A stretch of 64,000 bases of DNA from Bradyrhizobium manausense (GCF_018130615.1 NZ_JAFCKB010000004.1:411699-475698), one strand, 5' to 3'; counted from the first letter of the stretch, positions 15,930-26,008 are shown. The notes: a model not told the origin generated them from the letters alone. Numbers and translations: made by a program.

Positions 15930-16652
15930 CTAGCACGGCAGTTTCCCCGCCACAGTCGACTTCAGGATCGCTTCCAGAAGCTGTTCGGCCGTCGTGCCCG
16001 CGGGCAGCCGCTGCAAAATATCCTCGAGCCGACCGTCGAGCAGCAGCATGGTGAAGCCGTGCACCATCGACCAGGCCCGTGCGATCGCAGCCCCCTGCTC
16101 GACGGTCAGCGCGTCGCCGCTGATCGGCTCCTGCCGCATCGCGCCGATGGCATTGGCAAGTCCGGCAAAAGAGGATTCTGCGGCCTCGTGCAGCGAAGGC
16201 CTGGAATAGTCGAGCCGCTCGGTGCGGAACATCAGACCGTACATGCCGGGATGGGCCTGGGCATAGGCGACATAGGCTTTGGGCCGCGCCAGCGCCCGCT
16301 CCAGCGGCGAGGTAGCCATATCGCAAGCCGAGGACATCGCCGCGTTGAACTGGCGAAAACCGATCGCGGCGAGCTCGCTGACGAGCCCGGTGAGATCGCC
16401 GAAATGATGGGTCGGCGCGGCGTGCGAGACGCCGGCCTCGCGCGCCACTGCGCGCAGCGTCAGACCGGCGAGCCCGTCGCGCTCCAGCACGCGCTCGGCG
16501 GCCTGAAGCAGCGCCTCGCGCAAGGCGCCGTGGTGATAGGGCGTCTCGGCCTTCGCGCTCGCCGGACGGCGCGCCGGGCGAGATGCCGGCAGCAGCTTCC
16601 TCGGGGGGCGTGCGAAGCGCGCCGTTTCGCTCTTGGTATCGCTCTTGGCCAT
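15930..16652 (-). CDS. TetR-family regulator with WHG-type ligand domain
   Basis: 240 residues. An Arg/Pro/Ala-rich N-terminal extension of about 38 residues is followed by the TetR HTH (HHGALREALLQAAERVLERDGL ... REAGVSHAAPTHHFGD) and a ligand domain of the WHG type (LRE...AYVAYAQAHPGMYGLMF). It is divergent from the carotenoid oxygenase gene. Its own -10 box leaves about 6 nt before the ATG, so the transcript may be leaderless. Operator-like TTGACA-N-TGTAAA elements overlap its promoter and recur before 18855, which suggests that it controls both places. Confidence 0.85.
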   Translation of the reverse strand: MAKSDTKSETARFARPPRKLLPASRPARRPASAKAETPYHHGALREALLQAAERVLERDGLAGLTLRAVAREAGVSHAAPTHHFGDLTGLVSELAAIGFRQFNAAMSSACDMATSPLERALARPKAYVAYAQAHPGMYGLMFRTERLDYSRPSLHEAAESSFAGLANAIGAMRQEPISGDALTVEQGAAIARAWSMVHGFTMLLLDGRLEDILQRLPAGTTAEQLLEAILKSTVAGKLPC

Positions 16653-16658
16653 TTACAA

Positions 16659-16687
16659 GCTATATGACGCAATATTGACAGTGTAAA
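16659..16687 (-). promoter_or_regulatory. Predicted tetR promoter (leaderless)
   Basis: Read on the minus strand, TTTACA (16687-16682), 17 nt and TATAGC (16664-16659) make a sigma-70-like promoter. Only TTGTAA separates the -10 box from the ATG at 16652. The -35 box is half of the operator-like element at 16675-16690. Confidence 0.55.
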
Positions 16688-16743
16688 GATTTCACTTGAC
16701 GGATGCCGTGAAGAGCCCTACTCGATCTTGACGATGTAAAGAT
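16675..16743. promoter_or_regulatory. Two operator-like elements before the carotenoid oxygenase gene
   Basis: TTGACAGTGTAAAGAT (16675-16690) and TTGACGATGTAAAGAT (16728-16743) are direct repeats 53 bp apart. Each contains an imperfect 6-1-6 palindrome TTGACA-N-TGTAAA. A TTTACAAG half-site-like sequence lies at 16652-16659. The same arrangement occurs at 18746-18835. Probable binding sites of the adjacent TetR regulator. Confidence 0.65.
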
Positions 16744-16758
16744 AGGGAGGGATGCGCC

Positions 16759-18156
16759 GTGCAGCAGGATGCGACCGCCGAGCGCCGCAACAATATCGCG
16801 CCGATTCCGTTCGAGGCGGACGCGCCCTTCCTGAAGATCATCGGCGAATTGCCACGCGAGCTGAACGGCACGCTCTATCGCAACGGCCCCAATCCGCAGT
16901 TCGAATCCGCCGGCGCCCACTGGTTCGTCGGCGACGGCATGCTGCACGCCTTTCATCTCGAAGAGGGCCGCGCCTCCTATCGCAATCGCTGGGTCCGCAC
17001 GCCGAAATGGCTCGCCGAGCACGATGCCGGCCGCGCGCTGTTCAGTGGCTTCGGCCGCAAGCTGCCAGATGCGCCGCAAAACCTCACCGACGGCGGCGTT
17101 GCCAACACCAACATCATCTTCCATGGCGGCAAGCTGCTCGCGCTGGAAGAAGCGCATCTGCCGACTGAGATCGAGCCGGGCACGCTGGCAACGCGCGGCT
17201 ACCACAATTATCAGGGCCGCGTCGCCGGCAGTTTCACCGCGCATCCGAAGATCGATCCCGTGACGGGCGAGCTCGTATTCTTTGGCTACAATGCGGCGGG
17301 ACCGCTTACATCAGCCCTCTCTTACGGGTCGATCGACGCGTCCGGAAAAGCCACACGCTTCGAGCGTTTCGAAGCGCCCTATGCCAGCATGGTGCACGAC
17401 TTCATCGTCACCGAAAATCACGTGCTGTTTCCAATTCTGCCCCTCACTGGCAGCATGGAGCGCGCGATGAGCGGTAAGCCGCCCTATGCCTGGGAGCCGG
17501 AGAAAGGCGCCTATGTCGGCGTGATGAAGCGCAACGGCACGGCGAGGGACATCGTCTGGTTCCGTGGCGAAGCCTGCTACGTCTTCCACATCATGAATGC
17601 GTGGGAGGACGGTGGCCGCATCGTCGCCGACGTCATGCAGTTCGAGCAGGCCCCGCTGTTTCCGCATCCCGACGGGCGGCCGACGGATCCGGAGAAGTCG
17701 CGTGCCCGCTATTGCCGCTGGAGCTTCGACCTCTCGGGCAATACCGACCGCTTCCAGCAGACTTATCTCGACGATCTCACCGGTGAATTCCCGCGCATCG
17801 ACGATCGCCGCGCCGGGTTGAAGAGCCGTCACGGCTGGTACGCCTGCGCCAATCCACGGTTGCCGATGTTCGGCGCGCTGTCCGGCATCGTCCATGTCGA
17901 CGGCGCAGGAAAGCGGCTCGGCCAGTATCTGTTGCCGGCCGGTGATACCATCTCAGAGCCCGTCTTCGTCGAGCGATCGAACGATGCGCCCGAGGGCGAC
18001 GGCTGGCTGCTGGCGGTGGTCTGGCGCGCGCGGGAGAACCGTAGCGACCTCGCTGTGTTCAACGCCACCGACATCGAGGCCGGCCCCGCCGCGCTGGTGC
18101 AACTCGGCCATCGCGTGCCCGACGGCTTTCACGGCAATTGGGTAGGCGCGCAGTAG
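16759..18156 (+). CDS. Carotenoid cleavage / lignostilbene-type oxygenase
   Basis: 465 residues from a GTG at 16759. It is a single retinal-pigment-epithelium/carotenoid oxygenase domain. The four iron-binding histidines fall where expected: His162 (TAHPKID), His213 (MVHDFIV), His277 (VFHIMNAWED) and His458 (DGFHGNW). ELNGTLYRNGPNPQF at the N terminus is a family signature. These Fe(II) enzymes cleave carbon-carbon double bonds in carotenoids, apocarotenals or stilbenes. The gene faces the TetR gene and has two operator-like elements in its promoter, so it is probably induced by its substrate or product. The substrate is not decidable from sequence. Confidence 0.88.
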   Translation: MQQDATAERRNNIAPIPFEADAPFLKIIGELPRELNGTLYRNGPNPQFESAGAHWFVGDGMLHAFHLEEGRASYRNRWVRTPKWLAEHDAGRALFSGFGRKLPDAPQNLTDGGVANTNIIFHGGKLLALEEAHLPTEIEPGTLATRGYHNYQGRVAGSFTAHPKIDPVTGELVFFGYNAAGPLTSALSYGSIDASGKATRFERFEAPYASMVHDFIVTENHVLFPILPLTGSMERAMSGKPPYAWEPEKGAYVGVMKRNGTARDIVWFRGEACYVFHIMNAWEDGGRIVADVMQFEQAPLFPHPDGRPTDPEKSRARYCRWSFDLSGNTDRFQQTYLDDLTGEFPRIDDRRAGLKSRHGWYACANPRLPMFGALSGIVHVDGAGKRLGQYLLPAGDTISEPVFVERSNDAPEGDGWLLAVVWRARENRSDLAVFNATDIEAGPAALVQLGHRVPDGFHGNWVGAQ

Positions 18157-18161
18157 CGCCC

Positions 18162-18279
18162 CATTCCCGGGCACGCGAAGCGTGAACTGCGATGCGCAAT
18201 TGCGCGCTTGAGAATCCATTTCGCCACAGAAGTTGCCGCCCGATGGATTCCGGGCTCGACGCGTCGCCCCGGAATGACG
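18162..18279. repeat. Intergenic GTCATTCCGG-type palindrome
   Basis: CATTCCCGGGC near 18162 pairs with GCCCCGGAATG ending about 18277, enclosing diverged inner hairpins. It belongs to the same repeat type as 34889-34966. It lies between the oxygenase and MAPEG genes. Confidence 0.5.
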
Positions 18280-18296
18280 AATAGAGGAGGCCTCGC

Positions 18297-18779
18297 ATGC
18301 ACGTCCCCACGATCACGGCCAACTATCTCGCCGTCCTCGCTCTGATCTACGCCGCGCTCGCGCTGCAAGTCGTTCGGTTGCGGCGGAGCAGCGGCGCTCC
18401 GTTCGACGACGGCGGCGATGCGAGCCTGCGCAGCGCGATCCGCGCCCATGGCAATTTCATGGAGTACGTCCCCATTATCGCGCTGATGGTCGCAATGCTT
18501 GAAATGTCGGGCGCATCGCCCTTGCGCATTCACCTGCTGATGGGCGCGCTGGTGCTGTCGCGGCTGCTGCATCCGCTCGGCATGTACGCGGTACCCGGCT
18601 CGCTCAAATTCACGATCTGCCGCGCCGGCAGCATCTTCCTGACCGTCGGCCTTCTGGTCTACTCCGCGCTGACCATCCTGTCGCGCCTGCCCTGGGCCGC
18701 ATTCGCCGACGAGGTATCAGATCAAGCCATTGCAACAATTGAGTTTTTACAAGTCATTCATATCATTTTGACACTGTAA
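18297..18779 (+). CDS. MAPEG-family membrane protein
   Basis: 160 residues with four TM helices. The motif SLRSAIRAHGNFMEYVPIIAL (about residues 44-64) is the diagnostic RxxxNxxE-like segment of MAPEG proteins (membrane-associated glutathione/eicosanoid family; YecN-like in bacteria). GAGGAGG precedes the ATG. The last 20 residues (from SDQAIATIEF) are unlike the family end, and their codons run into the operator-like element at 18768-18783, with the TAA stop inside it. Glutathione-linked peroxidase or transferase activity is possible but unproven. Confidence 0.75.
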   Translation: MHVPTITANYLAVLALIYAALALQVVRLRRSSGAPFDDGGDASLRSAIRAHGNFMEYVPIIALMVAMLEMSGASPLRIHLLMGALVLSRLLHPLGMYAVPGSLKFTICRAGSIFLTVGLLVYSALTILSRLPWAAFADEVSDQAIATIEFLQVIHIILTL

Positions 18780-18835
18780 AGATTTTGCTTGACCCTGTGT
18801 CGGCCCTGAACTATCAATCTTGACATTGTAAAGAT
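18746..18835. promoter_or_regulatory. Second pair of TetR operator-like elements
   Basis: TTGACACTGTAAAGAT (18768-18783) and TTGACATTGTAAAGAT (18820-18835) are 52 bp apart, with TTTACAAG at 18746-18753. This copies the layout at 16652-16743, including a CTTGAC shortly after the first element. They sit just before the gene at 18855. Confidence 0.65.
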
Positions 18836-18854
18836 TGGTTCGACCGAGGCGACC

Positions 18855-19430
18855 ATGACGATCTTCCTGATCCTTGCCCCCTACGGCGTCTACACCTTCC
18901 TGATGTTCATGACCTCGGCCACGATCAGCGTGTTCGCGGCCTCCGCGATCTGCCTTGCCACGATCGCAATCGACGTGGCCTGCGGCCGCTCGGTGAAGAT
19001 CCTTGCCGCCGGCTCCGCGATCCTGTTCGCAGGCATTGGCGCCTACCTCGCTCTCCGCGACCCCACGTTGAGCACGCTCGGCGTCAAGCTTGCGGTCGAT
19101 ATCGGCATCTTCATCATCTCCCTCGGCTCGATGCTCCTGCGCCGGCCCTTCACACTGCAATATGCCATCGAGGCCGTTCCGGCCGAGACCGCGGCGATGC
19201 CCGGCTTCCTCACCGCCAACTACATCATCACCAGCGCATGGACCGTGGCCGCTCTGCTGATGATGGCCGCCAACATCGTGCTGCTCTACTTCCCTGGCCT
19301 GCCGGTCTGGCTGGGCCTCGCGGTCGCCTTCGCCGCCCGCAACAGCGCGATCTATTTCACGAAGTGGTATCCCGAATATCGCCAGATCAAGTATTGTGCG
19401 CCGGCCGGCGCTCTGCCCGAAGCCCAGTGA
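18855..19430 (+). CDS. Polytopic membrane protein of unknown function
   Basis: 191 residues with about six hydrophobic helices from the N terminus (MTIFLILAPYGVYTFLMFMTS) onward. Motifs such as RRPFTLQYAIE and FLTANYIITSAWTVAALLM sit in the middle, and a charged tail carries the aromatic YFTKWYPEYRQIKY. It has the general layout of the downstream YciB-like gene, so the two may be distant relatives. It starts 20 nt after the last operator-like element and is 13 nt ahead of the next gene, so the pair forms an operon probably controlled by the TetR regulator. Confidence 0.65.
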   Translation: MTIFLILAPYGVYTFLMFMTSATISVFAASAICLATIAIDVACGRSVKILAAGSAILFAGIGAYLALRDPTLSTLGVKLAVDIGIFIISLGSMLLRRPFTLQYAIEAVPAETAAMPGFLTANYIITSAWTVAALLMMAANIVLLYFPGLPVWLGLAVAFAARNSAIYFTKWYPEYRQIKYCAPAGALPEAQ

Positions 19431-19443
19431 GACAGGACCGACA

Positions 19444-19998
19444 ATGAAGGACGTATTCGCCCGCCTCGCCTCCGATTTCCTGTCTGCCATCGTTTTCCTG
19501 GTGATCTATCTGGTTACCGACAACGTCATCCTCGCAACGTCGGTGGCGATTGCCGGCGCGATCGCGCAAGTGATCTACGCCCGCATCAAGCAGCGCGAGC
19601 TTGGCTACATGACCTATGCGAGCGTCGCGCTCGTCGTCGTGCTCGGTACGGTTACGCTGTTGACCAACGATCCCCGCTTCATGCTGGCCAAGCCTGCGGT
19701 CGCGCATTTTGCGATCGGCGCTATCATGCTCAAACGCGGCTGGATGCTGCGCTACATGCCGCCGATGGTGGTCGAGACCGCGCCGGAATATGTCACTGCC
19801 GCGGGCTATGCCTGGGCCGCGCTGATGTTCGTCCTCGGCGCCGGCACGATCGGGGTCGCCGCCACCGGCGATCTGAAACTGTGGGCTTTCTACATCTCGG
19901 TGGTCGCGGGCGGCGCCAAGGCGCTCGCCTTTGCCGTGCAATACCTGGTGCTTCGGCTCATCGTCACCAGCCGCCGGCGCGCCGCCGCCCGCGCCTAA
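19444..19998 (+). CDS. YciB/IspZ-like inner-membrane protein
   Basis: 184 residues, five to six TM helices. The features VIYARIKQRELGYMTYAS and the motif MLKRGWMLRYMPP match the septation protein A (IspZ/YciB) family, in which the similar K-R-x-W-M-L-R-Y/F motif is conserved. YciB-family proteins act in envelope and cell-division homeostasis. Here the gene is second in an operon under predicted TetR control, so it is more likely a specialised paralogue than the housekeeping copy (inference). The ATG at 19444 follows GACAGGACCG. Confidence 0.7.
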   Translation: MKDVFARLASDFLSAIVFLVIYLVTDNVILATSVAIAGAIAQVIYARIKQRELGYMTYASVALVVVLGTVTLLTNDPRFMLAKPAVAHFAIGAIMLKRGWMLRYMPPMVVETAPEYVTAAGYAWAALMFVLGAGTIGVAATGDLKLWAFYISVVAGGAKALAFAVQYLVLRLIVTSRRRAAARA

Positions 19999-20080
19999 AG
20001 CGCGATATGATCGCGCCTTAGGTTGTTGTTTGAGCATGATCTTATCGGAAAACCGCTGCACACTTTTCCGGATCATGCTC
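19996..20080. repeat. Rhizobiales intergenic palindromic element
   Basis: TAAAGCGCGAT / ATCGCGCCTTA (19996-20020) is followed by GAGCATGATC (20032-20041) pairing with GATCATGCTC (20071-20080) around the core TTATCGGAAAACCGCTGC. This core is a widespread dispersed repeat in Bradyrhizobium and relatives. It starts in the stop codon of the YciB-like gene and may act as its terminator. Confidence 0.75.
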
Positions 20081-20190
20081 GTATGCCCCGATCGACGAGT
20101 TAGGCAGTGGCTTCAAGTTGCGCTATAGGCTCGGATCAGGACTGGCTGCGGATCATCGCAGCCCGCCGGGACATTGTTCGGGAGACGCGA

Positions 20191-20487
20191 ATGGCCGTGG
20201 ACGGCAACTGGAATCTGACCATGACGACGCCGATGGGCGAACGCCAGGCGACGCTGAGCGTGAAGGCCGCGGGTGGCACGCTCACGGGCACGCAGGGGGC
20301 GGAAGGTAATACCGCCGAGATTTTTGACGGCTTGGTCAGCGGCGACAACGTCTCGTGGAAAGTCTCGATCACCAACCCGATGCCGCTGACGCTGGAATTC
20401 ACCGGCACCGTCGCCGGCGACAGCATCAACGGCGAGATGGGCATCGGCCCGATGGGCAGCTTCCCCTTCACCGGCGCGCGCGCATAA
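20191..20487 (+). CDS. Small beta-rich cytoplasmic protein, unknown function
   Basis: 98 residues starting MAVDGNWNLTM, with GGAG 6 nt upstream of the ATG at 20191, which decides the start over upstream in-frame codons. The protein alternates short strands (TLSVKAAGGTLTGT, NVSWKVSITNPMPLTLEFTG, INGEMGIGPMGSFPFTG) and has no signal peptide or cysteines. It looks like a small beta-barrel or sandwich; homologues are common hypothetical proteins in Rhizobiales. No function can be given. Confidence 0.6.
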   Translation: MAVDGNWNLTMTTPMGERQATLSVKAAGGTLTGTQGAEGNTAEIFDGLVSGDNVSWKVSITNPMPLTLEFTGTVAGDSINGEMGIGPMGSFPFTGARA

Positions 20488-20502
20488 GGTCGCGCGGCAT
20501 CC

Positions 20503-21423
20503 ATGCGTGCGCTCCGTCTCATTGCGGCAACGATCCTGTGTGTCGCAACACAAGCGCCGCGCGCGGATGACACCGAACCGGCGTGGCGCGCAAGCGCGCT
20601 CGCCATGGTGCCGGCTGGCTACGTTGCCGGCACGGCCTACCGGACCGAGGGTGCGACCGGCTATCTCGCCGTCTATCCCGCGACATCGAACGATCCGAAG
20701 ACGCCCGCAAGCGTGTTCACTGCGCGTCAGGCCCTCGTCGTTGCGCTGACGCCGGATGCGACCCGTGCTGTCTCGGCCGAGTTGAGGCCGCGCACCGAGC
20801 CCGATCCGGAGGGTGATGAAACCGATTTCGCGAAACTGCACGCCGACCTCGCCGCCAAGCGTGCAACGCTGCCCGAAGGGACCGAGCCCTGCGATCTCGG
20901 CGCCTGGTCGATCGACAAGGATCCAAACGGCCTCAACGTGCGCGCCGAGCCCTCGGTCAAGGCGCGCGTGCTCGGCACGCTGCCGCCGCCCTACAAGCTC
21001 AGGCTTGGCGGCGCCGAGAACACGCCCGATGGCGGCTGGCTCACCGAATTCCGCATCATCGGCTTCAAGGACGGCTGGTTTCTGATCGAAGGTGCGAAGC
21101 CCCCGGGCAAGGACTACGAGGACGAGAAGAGATATCCGCGCGGCGCGCCAAAGCCGTATGCGGGACGCGGCTGGGTCGCCTCCAACAAGGTCGGCGCGTC
21201 TTACGCCAACGGCGCGACGCGCATGGGCGGCCTGTTTCAGGCGCCTTTCGTCGATGCCGGGTGGATGCCCGCCCAGCGCGAGCTCGGCGGCCCGATCGAC
21301 ACCGATGGCGGGCCGAAGCGCATCTTCGCATGCAGCGGCGTCTGGGGCCTCGTCGAGAGTAAGGACAACGTCCGCGGCTGGTGGCGCTCGCTGTGCTCCA
21401 ACCAGGTCACGAATTGCAGCTAG
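20503..21423 (+). CDS. Secreted protein with SH3-like domain
   Basis: 306 residues with an N-terminal signal peptide (LRLIAATILCVATQAPRA). Around residues 138-160 the segment DPNGLNVRAEPSVKARVLGTLPP is a typical bacterial SH3 motif (LNVR.xPs...vlg), which often binds peptidoglycan or metals. Cysteines near the C terminus (FACSGVWGL, LCSNQVTNCS) probably form disulfides. The gene begins 15 nt after the small beta-rich protein gene and may be in one operon with it. Function unknown. Confidence 0.65.
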   Translation: MRALRLIAATILCVATQAPRADDTEPAWRASALAMVPAGYVAGTAYRTEGATGYLAVYPATSNDPKTPASVFTARQALVVALTPDATRAVSAELRPRTEPDPEGDETDFAKLHADLAAKRATLPEGTEPCDLGAWSIDKDPNGLNVRAEPSVKARVLGTLPPPYKLRLGGAENTPDGGWLTEFRIIGFKDGWFLIEGAKPPGKDYEDEKRYPRGAPKPYAGRGWVASNKVGASYANGATRMGGLFQAPFVDAGWMPAQRELGGPIDTDGGPKRIFACSGVWGLVESKDNVRGWWRSLCSNQVTNCS

Positions 21424-21462
21424 AAGCGGCACGGCACTTAGGGCACCAACGCCTTCCGTCTT

Positions 21463-21540
21463 CATGTCCGGGCTTGTCCCGGCCATCCACGTCTTTCAGT
21501 GCACCAAGAACGTGGATGCCCGGGACAAGCCCCGGGCATG
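21463..21540. repeat. Intergenic palindrome, CATGCCCGGG type
   Basis: The left arm CATGTCCGGGCTTGTCCCGG..CATCCACGT pairs with the right arm ACGTGGATGCCCGGGACAAGC..CCGGGCATG over nearly its whole length. This is a common dispersed Bradyrhizobium repeat. Here it lies between the convergent SH3 protein and fumarase genes and may terminate both. Confidence 0.7.
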
Positions 21541-21596
21541 ACGATCGTTCGTAAGGCGCATTCACAATCACTCGCGCGCGAACGCGGCCGAGGCAG

Positions 21597-23267
<1,671 letters not shown>

Positions 23268-23510
23268 GGGGCGATCTCGGGTTTTGGAGCCCTTGCGGGC
23301 CTCTAAGCATAGAAGCGTTCTAAGCTTTTTTGCCACAAAGGGAAGGCGTTCTGGCGCGGCCGGGGCATCCGGATTTGGCGCCGCGGCGGCCATTTTGCGG
23401 CCCCTCCTTGATCAGCGGGTGGTCGCGGCTGCGCTCATCAAGCCCGATGGCACCCCTTGCGCTTCGCGCGTCGCGACGGTTGAATGCGCGCCCTCAAGGG
23501 GCTTTTCATT

Positions 23511-23990
23511 ATGATTTCCAGACTGCACGTCCGCGGCGCGATTGTTGTCGCCGCAGCAATCATCGGCCTTGTGACCCTCGCCGCGCCGGCGCGTGCCGAC
23601 CAGTGCGACGACATCGCAAAGCAGCTCGCCGGCGGCATCGACGGGCTGAAGGTCAACTTCAAGGCCGCCAACATCATCTACCTCACCCACCCCGCGGCGA
23701 AGGAGCTGTCGCTCGGCTGCCGCGCCCAGGGACAGGCCTATTCCAACGAGCTCTATGCCAAGGGCGACCGCAAGCCGACGCCGCAGTTCTACGATCTGGT
23801 GGCGTCCGCGGCGGCGATCATCTTCACGGTGACGAAGGACGACACCACGACCGGCGCGACGCGCTGCCTGAAGCGCATGGGCCTCTTGCGCGGCGACAAG
23901 GTCACGATGCGCTACAAGCGCCTCAACATGGAATGCACGCGCACAAAGACGGACGCTGCGATCGCAATCACGCGGCCGAAGGACGAGTAG
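23511..23990 (+). CDS. Secreted hypothetical protein
   Basis: 159 residues with a signal peptide (HVRGAIVVAAAIIGLVTLAAPARA). The mature part has cysteines at DQCDDIAKQL, LGCRAQGQ, TRCLKRMG and MECTRTK, which suggests two disulfides. It is not recognised as a named family. It stands alone, divergent from fumA, and the frame continues upstream of the chosen ATG at 23511, which gives the proper signal peptide. Confidence 0.55.
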   Translation: MISRLHVRGAIVVAAAIIGLVTLAAPARADQCDDIAKQLAGGIDGLKVNFKAANIIYLTHPAAKELSLGCRAQGQAYSNELYAKGDRKPTPQFYDLVASAAAIIFTVTKDDTTTGATRCLKRMGLLRGDKVTMRYKRLNMECTRTKTDAAIAITRPKDE

Positions 23991-24050
23991 GCACAGCGCT
24001 TTCTCTACGGGCGCGGCGTGCGCGCCTCGGCACCTCGCTACCACGCACCC

Positions 24051-24128
24051 GTCATTGCAAGCGAAGCGACGCAATCCAGAATCCTTCCGCTGAGAGATTC
24101 TGGATTGCTTCGTCGCAAGAGCAATGAC
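24051..24128. repeat. Intergenic palindrome, GTCATTGC type
   Basis: GTCATTGCAAGCGAAGCGACGCAATCCAG pairs with CTGGATTGCTTCGTCGCAAGAGCAATGAC around a short loop. The same family recurs at 27805-27915. It lies between a secreted protein gene and a small-protein gene. Confidence 0.75.
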
Positions 24129-24283
24129 GAGGAGAGGCGATCGCCGCCCTCGACGGCGCAATGTCAGGCGAGAAGAACGCCTCCCTCACCGCACCTGATC
24201 CTTCGCATTTTAACGATTGCCTTGAAGGAAATTTCGCTCCTCGCGGCGCAGGGTCAATTGTTTCCATATGTGAGGATTTGTGG

Positions 24284-24457
24284 ATGAGCGTTTCTACCGT
24301 TGCGCCGCCGCCGATCGCGATCGTGGTGCCGAGCTACGACACGACCAAGCAGCAGGACGACCAGACCAAGACCAAGGATACCGACCCGACCTACAAGCCG
24401 CAGCCGCCTGCGCCGCTGCCGCCGGGCCAGGGCACGCGGATCGATCAGCTCGCCTGA
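24284..24457 (+). CDS. Small hydrophilic protein
   Basis: 57 residues, starting MSVSTVAPPP. It has a short hydrophobic patch (IAIVVPSYD), a charged stretch rich in Asp/Lys/Gln/Thr and a Pro-rich tail. GAGG lies about 8 nt ahead of the ATG. A terminator-like hairpin follows at 24480. Short Pro-rich proteins of this kind are frequent in Bradyrhizobium; no function known. Confidence 0.45.
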   Translation: MSVSTVAPPPIAIVVPSYDTTKQQDDQTKTKDTDPTYKPQPPAPLPPGQGTRIDQLA

Positions 24458-24479
24458 TCCGGCTTGTCTTCGATGAATC

Positions 24480-24500
24480 GCCCGGTCCGGTCGACCGGGC
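24480..24500 (+). terminator. Terminator hairpin
   Basis: GCCCGGTC pairs with GACCGGGC around a 5-nt loop, followed by CTTTCG, 23 nt after the small-protein stop codon. Confidence 0.5.
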
Positions 24501-24814
24501 CTTTCGCGCGTCCGGAATTGCCGGACAGCGCGGCCAAAGCGTGCGAGGCGATCCAGCAACGCCGCACGATCGCACGCCTGGTGTTGCATGATTCGATTGC
24601 TGCTTTTTCGAAGGGCGAGCTGCGCACGGCTGGCCTTCGGCTCGATTGTTCCCAGCCATGACCGCCGGCGCTCCGGCACCAAGCTGACCTCCTTTGGCAG
24701 TTGAAGGCGTCGCGGGCGTGCCTTCAAGTGTGATCCGCCTCATCAAATTTCCACATCCGGCGTGCTCATCTGCGAGGCCGAACAAGCCCAACCATGCGCT
24801 GATGGGACGAGCCA
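24501..24814. other. Gap without a recognised gene
   Basis: Short open frames occur on both strands, but none has a ribosome site, signal sequence or family resemblance. The end of the stretch must hold the promoter of the LuxR-type gene; no clear -35/-10 pair was found. Confidence 0.5.
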
Positions 24815-25930
24815 ATGGAACTGAGTGAAGAGCTACTCTCGCTGGTGGGGGACATCTACGATGCGGCGCTCGACGATTCCCGATGGACGTCGACGCTTGG
24901 CGGCATCGTTGACCTCGCGGGCGGACAAAGCGGTGGCCTGGTCCGAATCGGGGCCGCCGGCGAGGCCGTGATCGCGCATGCTGTCGGCGTCGACCCCACC
25001 TTTGTTCAATCCTATATCGAGACTTACGAGCCGTTCGATCCGTCGCGCGCCGTGCTCCACGCACCGGTCGGACAAATCCAGACGATCGGGGATTGGATCG
25101 ACGTCGACGAATTCCGGACGACCATGTTCTACAACGAATGGACACGGCCGCAGGGTCTCGAGGATGCCGCCAACATCCTGCTCGACAAGTCCGCTGCTGG
25201 TTTGTCCCGCCTCTCGATCATGAAGGCCGGCGGTCTCGTCGATCGCAGGATGTATCGGGTGATCTCCCACATCACGCCGCACATGCAGCGGGCCATGCTG
25301 ATCCGACAGAAGCTGCAGCAGCAGAACGCATTGGAGACGACGTCGACCCACACGCTCGACGCCCTGCGAGCCGCGGTGCTGCTGCTTGATGCCAACGGCC
25401 ACATCGCGCACTCCAATGCGAGCGCGCGGGAGATTTTGGACGAGGCCGACGTTCTCCGTTCGGTCCATGGACGGCTCGCAACAGCAGACCTGAATGCGGA
25501 TCGCATGCTGCGGCAGGCACTGGCGGGCGCGGCCCTTGGCGAGCGCGCGACGATGGGCATCTCGCTGCATCTGACTGCCCGCGATGGTTCGCATTACGTG
25601 GGGCATCTCGTGCCGCTGACCGCTGGGCGCCGGCAGATGTTCGGAGCAAGCTACGAGGCCTGCGCCGTCCTGTTCGTCAGCAAGGCCGCGCTCGATACGA
25701 TCGTCGCTCCGGACCTCATCCGGAAGCTCTTCAAATTGACGCCGGCCGAGCTGCACGTCTTCCTCTCCATCATCGAGATCGGCGGGGTTCCTGACGTAGC
25801 CAGAAGCATGGGCGTCGCCGAAACGACGATCAAGACCCACCTCGCCAGGATCTTCACGAAGACCGGAACCAAACGGCAGGCAGATCTGGTGCGGCTCATT
25901 GCGGCCTTCACACCTCCCATCAAGATCTGA
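24815..25930 (+). CDS. LuxR-type HTH transcriptional regulator
   Basis: 371 residues. The C-terminal LuxR helix-turn-helix spans about residues 305-365 (KLTPAELHVFLSIIEIGGVPDVARSMGVAETTIKTHLARIFTKTGTKRQADLVRLI). The central region (residues about 180-230, VLLLDANGHIAHSNASAREIL) looks like a PAS-type fold, and the N-terminal part is a helical sensory region. There is no receiver domain and no autoinducer-domain signature. It is monocistronic. Ligand and targets are unknown. Confidence 0.8.
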   Translation: MELSEELLSLVGDIYDAALDDSRWTSTLGGIVDLAGGQSGGLVRIGAAGEAVIAHAVGVDPTFVQSYIETYEPFDPSRAVLHAPVGQIQTIGDWIDVDEFRTTMFYNEWTRPQGLEDAANILLDKSAAGLSRLSIMKAGGLVDRRMYRVISHITPHMQRAMLIRQKLQQQNALETTSTHTLDALRAAVLLLDANGHIAHSNASAREILDEADVLRSVHGRLATADLNADRMLRQALAGAALGERATMGISLHLTARDGSHYVGHLVPLTAGRRQMFGASYEACAVLFVSKAALDTIVAPDLIRKLFKLTPAELHVFLSIIEIGGVPDVARSMGVAETTIKTHLARIFTKTGTKRQADLVRLIAAFTPPIKI

Positions 25931-26008
25931 CGCAAACCCTGTCGCGCCGGCCGCATGTTGGTCGGAAGCGTGCTATCAATGCATCGGCGTGATGGAGCCG
26001 GATCGAAC

